Below, piece after piece: positions 59,172 to 60,594 of a DNA stretch of 60,594 nucleotides (positions are counted from its first letter, which is position 1; every line of letters begins with the position of its first letter). Both the position numbers and the translations under genes were made by a program. The stretch is taken from positions 1 to 60,594 of the forward strand of contig CANRDT010000012.1 of assembly GCA_947629455.1 (NCBI GenBank), in the 5' to 3' direction. The notes below the pieces were generated by a model. That model had not been told where the DNA came from, searched no databases, and saw nothing but the letters and a program-made list of their open reading frames with translations. Source of the DNA: an uncultured Ruminococcus sp. (GTDB taxonomy: Bacteria; Bacillota; Clostridia; Oscillospirales; Ruminococcaceae).

Positions 59172-60594
59172 ATGAGAAACGCAAAGAGAATATTGGCAGG
59201 AGCGGTCGCTCTTGTTTCGGTGTGCGGATTATTCGGCTGCGGAAAATCGGGCAGCACCGAAGAGGAATCTTCCTACGAGCAGAAAGTCGAAGTCAAGGAC
59301 ACTTCCGATATCGAATCCATACCCAAGGGAGCGGAATCGGAGCTGAGATGGTTCTCCTATTTCGATCTTAACCCGACCAAGGCGGAGCCCGAAAAGAGGA
59401 CCGATCTCGATCTGTTTGAGAAAAAGGGCGGCTCGATCTTATATGATTCCTGCCAGTCCACAAAGAAGTATGAGGAGCTTGCGGCGGAGCTGCTTGCAAA
59501 TACTCCTCCAGATATGTTCTGGTACGAGATGAAGATGACATTCCCGGCGAACGTTGTAAAGGATATGTTCCAGCCGATAGACGAGCTTGTCGATTTTGAC
59601 AGTTCGCTTTGGTCGGACGTAAAGGACACCGCCGAGAATTTCACGATAAACGGCAAGCATTATGTCGCGCCCGTTAAATTTGTCGCCAATTCGGTAATTA
59701 CTTATGATACCCGTATGATAGAGGATAACAATCTTGACGATCCTTATCAGCTTTATCTGGACGGCAAGTGGGACTGGACGGCTTGGTATGATATAATGGA
59801 GGAATACTGCGAGGGAGCGGCAGCCGACGAGCAGAGGTTCGGTATCAACGGTTGGTTCGCGCCGTTTATCTTCCATTCCACGGGAAAAACGCTCATTACA
59901 TATGACGCGGAAACTCACGAATACAAGTCGAATCTGATGGACGCCGATCTTGAAAGAGCCGCGGATCAGCTGTATCAGCTCCAGAAGAACAATATGTACT
60001 ACGGTCAGTGGGTAGGTCAGGCATCGGACGCTTTCACGCAGAATATCCTGTTCTACGCAATGGGACCGTGGGCGGCGTCGGGTTCGCACGGTCCTAAGGA
60101 GGGCGATCAGTGGGCTATGGTACCAATGCCTAAGGATCCCAATTCCGATACTCTGTACAACACGCCCGAGATCAATGCGTATATGTGGGTAAAGGGTTCT
60201 ACCAAGAAAGAGGCTATGAAGATCTGGATGGAATGTGCAAAGCTTGTCAATACCAATGAAGAGTACAAGCAGACCGATAAGGATAAGTTCTTTGCCAACA
60301 ATCCGTACTGGACAGAGGAGATGTACAGCGTAGCTTACGAAGAGCCGTTCACCGACAAGTTCACGCAGATGATCGACCCCGGATACGGCATTTCTACCGC
60401 GCTTTCGGACGATGATGCGGCGACCAATCCGACAAAGGAGGCTATCGTTGCGTATATGTATTCGTCGGTAATGAAAACCGATGAGGACGGCACGCAGTTC
60501 ACATGGGCGCAGCTTAGGGAGAGCTATGAGCCGACTATCGAATCGGAGCTTAAAACGTTCAATGCCTCTTACAAGGATTATATTGAAAAGAATC
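59172..60594 (+). CDS. ABC transporter solute-binding lipoprotein (partial)
   Basis: 474 codons, no stop before the window ends. Signal peptide with lipobox LFGC (Cys23), so a lipoprotein on the outer face of the membrane. The body is that of a family 1 carbohydrate-binding protein: ELAAELLANTPPDMFWYEMKM, YVAPVKFVANSVITYDTRMIEDNNL, GKWDWTAWYDIMEEY, WAMVPMPKDPNSD, AYMWVKGSTKKEAMKIWMECA. AAGGAGG precedes the ATG. Together with the LacI-type regulator and perhaps the GH36 enzyme, it suggests oligosaccharide uptake. Permease genes should follow to the right. Confidence 0.92.
   Translation, partial: MRNAKRILAGAVALVSVCGLFGCGKSGSTEEESSYEQKVEVKDTSDIESIPKGAESELRWFSYFDLNPTKAEPEKRTDLDLFEKKGGSILYDSCQSTKKYEELAAELLANTPPDMFWYEMKMTFPANVVKDMFQPIDELVDFDSSLWSDVKDTAENFTINGKHYVAPVKFVANSVITYDTRMIEDNNLDDPYQLYLDGKWDWTAWYDIMEEYCEGAAADEQRFGINGWFAPFIFHSTGKTLITYDAETHEYKSNLMDADLERAADQLYQLQKNNMYYGQWVGQASDAFTQNILFYAMGPWAASGSHGPKEGDQWAMVPMPKDPNSDTLYNTPEINAYMWVKGSTKKEAMKIWMECAKLVNTNEEYKQTDKDKFFANNPYWTEEMYSVAYEEPFTDKFTQMIDPGYGISTALSDDDAATNPTKEAIVAYMYSSVMKTDEDGTQFTWAQLRESYEPTIESELKTFNASYKDYIEKN

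Noticed and set aside
59439-60089. A 216-codon open frame on the minus strand at the right end
   Set aside because: It is opposite the clear solute-binding lipoprotein gene, which has promoter, ribosome site, lipobox and family motifs.
1-60594. tRNA and rRNA genes
   Set aside because: I looked for TTCRANNC arms with matching stems and for 16S/23S conserved blocks and saw none.

Overview
The window looks like a chromosomal segment of a spore-lineage, Gram-positive Clostridia bacterium, most likely a Ruminococcus-type member of the Oscillospiraceae. This is inferred from family content and was not searched. Supporting signs are the order SRP RNA-dnaX-ybaB-recR, a SpoIIQ-like M23 protein, a DUF4317 protein, a GGGtGRT/NifU-like pair, AGGAGG-type ribosome binding sites and consensus sigma-A promoters.

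Left end (1-7160). A one-strand tandem array of 19 small genes, cut by the left edge of the window. Most encode a Nif11-type leader of about 58 residues ending in a double-glycine motif (VAGG or VSGG), followed by a cysteine-rich C-terminal part. Fourteen (the first cut by the window edge) carry a related core with four cysteines kept in every copy I could read fully (C, CxxC, C). Six-copy members at the right half, plus one inside the array, carry plain CxxC...CxxC zinc-ribbon-like cores instead. Three copies have lost most of the leader. No modifying enzyme, protease or exporter lies in the window, so it is open whether these are RiPP precursors or secreted or cytosolic metal-binding peptides. 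This is the most unusual locus here.

7.2-10.7 kb: a flavin reductase-like gene, an Rrf2 regulator and a divergent cupin gene sharing three identical-type operators (TGTAA-N9-TTACA), then an autoregulated ArsR-SdpI pair. 10.7-13.8 kb: SRP RNA, dnaX, ybaB, recR. 14-28.9 kb, all on the minus strand: an SGNH lipoprotein, a MATE exporter, the NifU-like/GGGtGRT pair, an orphan holin-endolysin cassette, DUF4317, a GT-C-like membrane protein, and a three-gene biotin-dependent carboxyltransferase operon laid out like a transcarboxylase.

29-40.4 kb: a PurF paralogue without the catalytic cysteine, a HAD phosphatase, a histidine phosphatase, an MMPL/RND transporter with a long heptad-repeat partner, an AraC-GGDEF fusion and a TetR regulator. 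40.9-50.5 kb: rlmB, a P-type ATPase homologue whose catalytic motifs are lost, an SCP2 protein, a divergent CoA block (coaX and a likely pantothenate ECF S component against coaBC), and a GH36 alpha-galactosidase. 50.5-60.6 kb: lnt, cca, vanZ, a two-component system, a SpoIIQ-like gene, a LacI regulator and a sugar ABC solute-binding lipoprotein cut by the right edge.

The intergenic spaces are dense in repeats. One family is modular and occurs at least eight times. A second is a MITE-like element with two full 208-bp copies and several fragments. Short palindromes and heptameric GTAAGAR-type tracts lie among them. Most long gene-free stretches are made of these.
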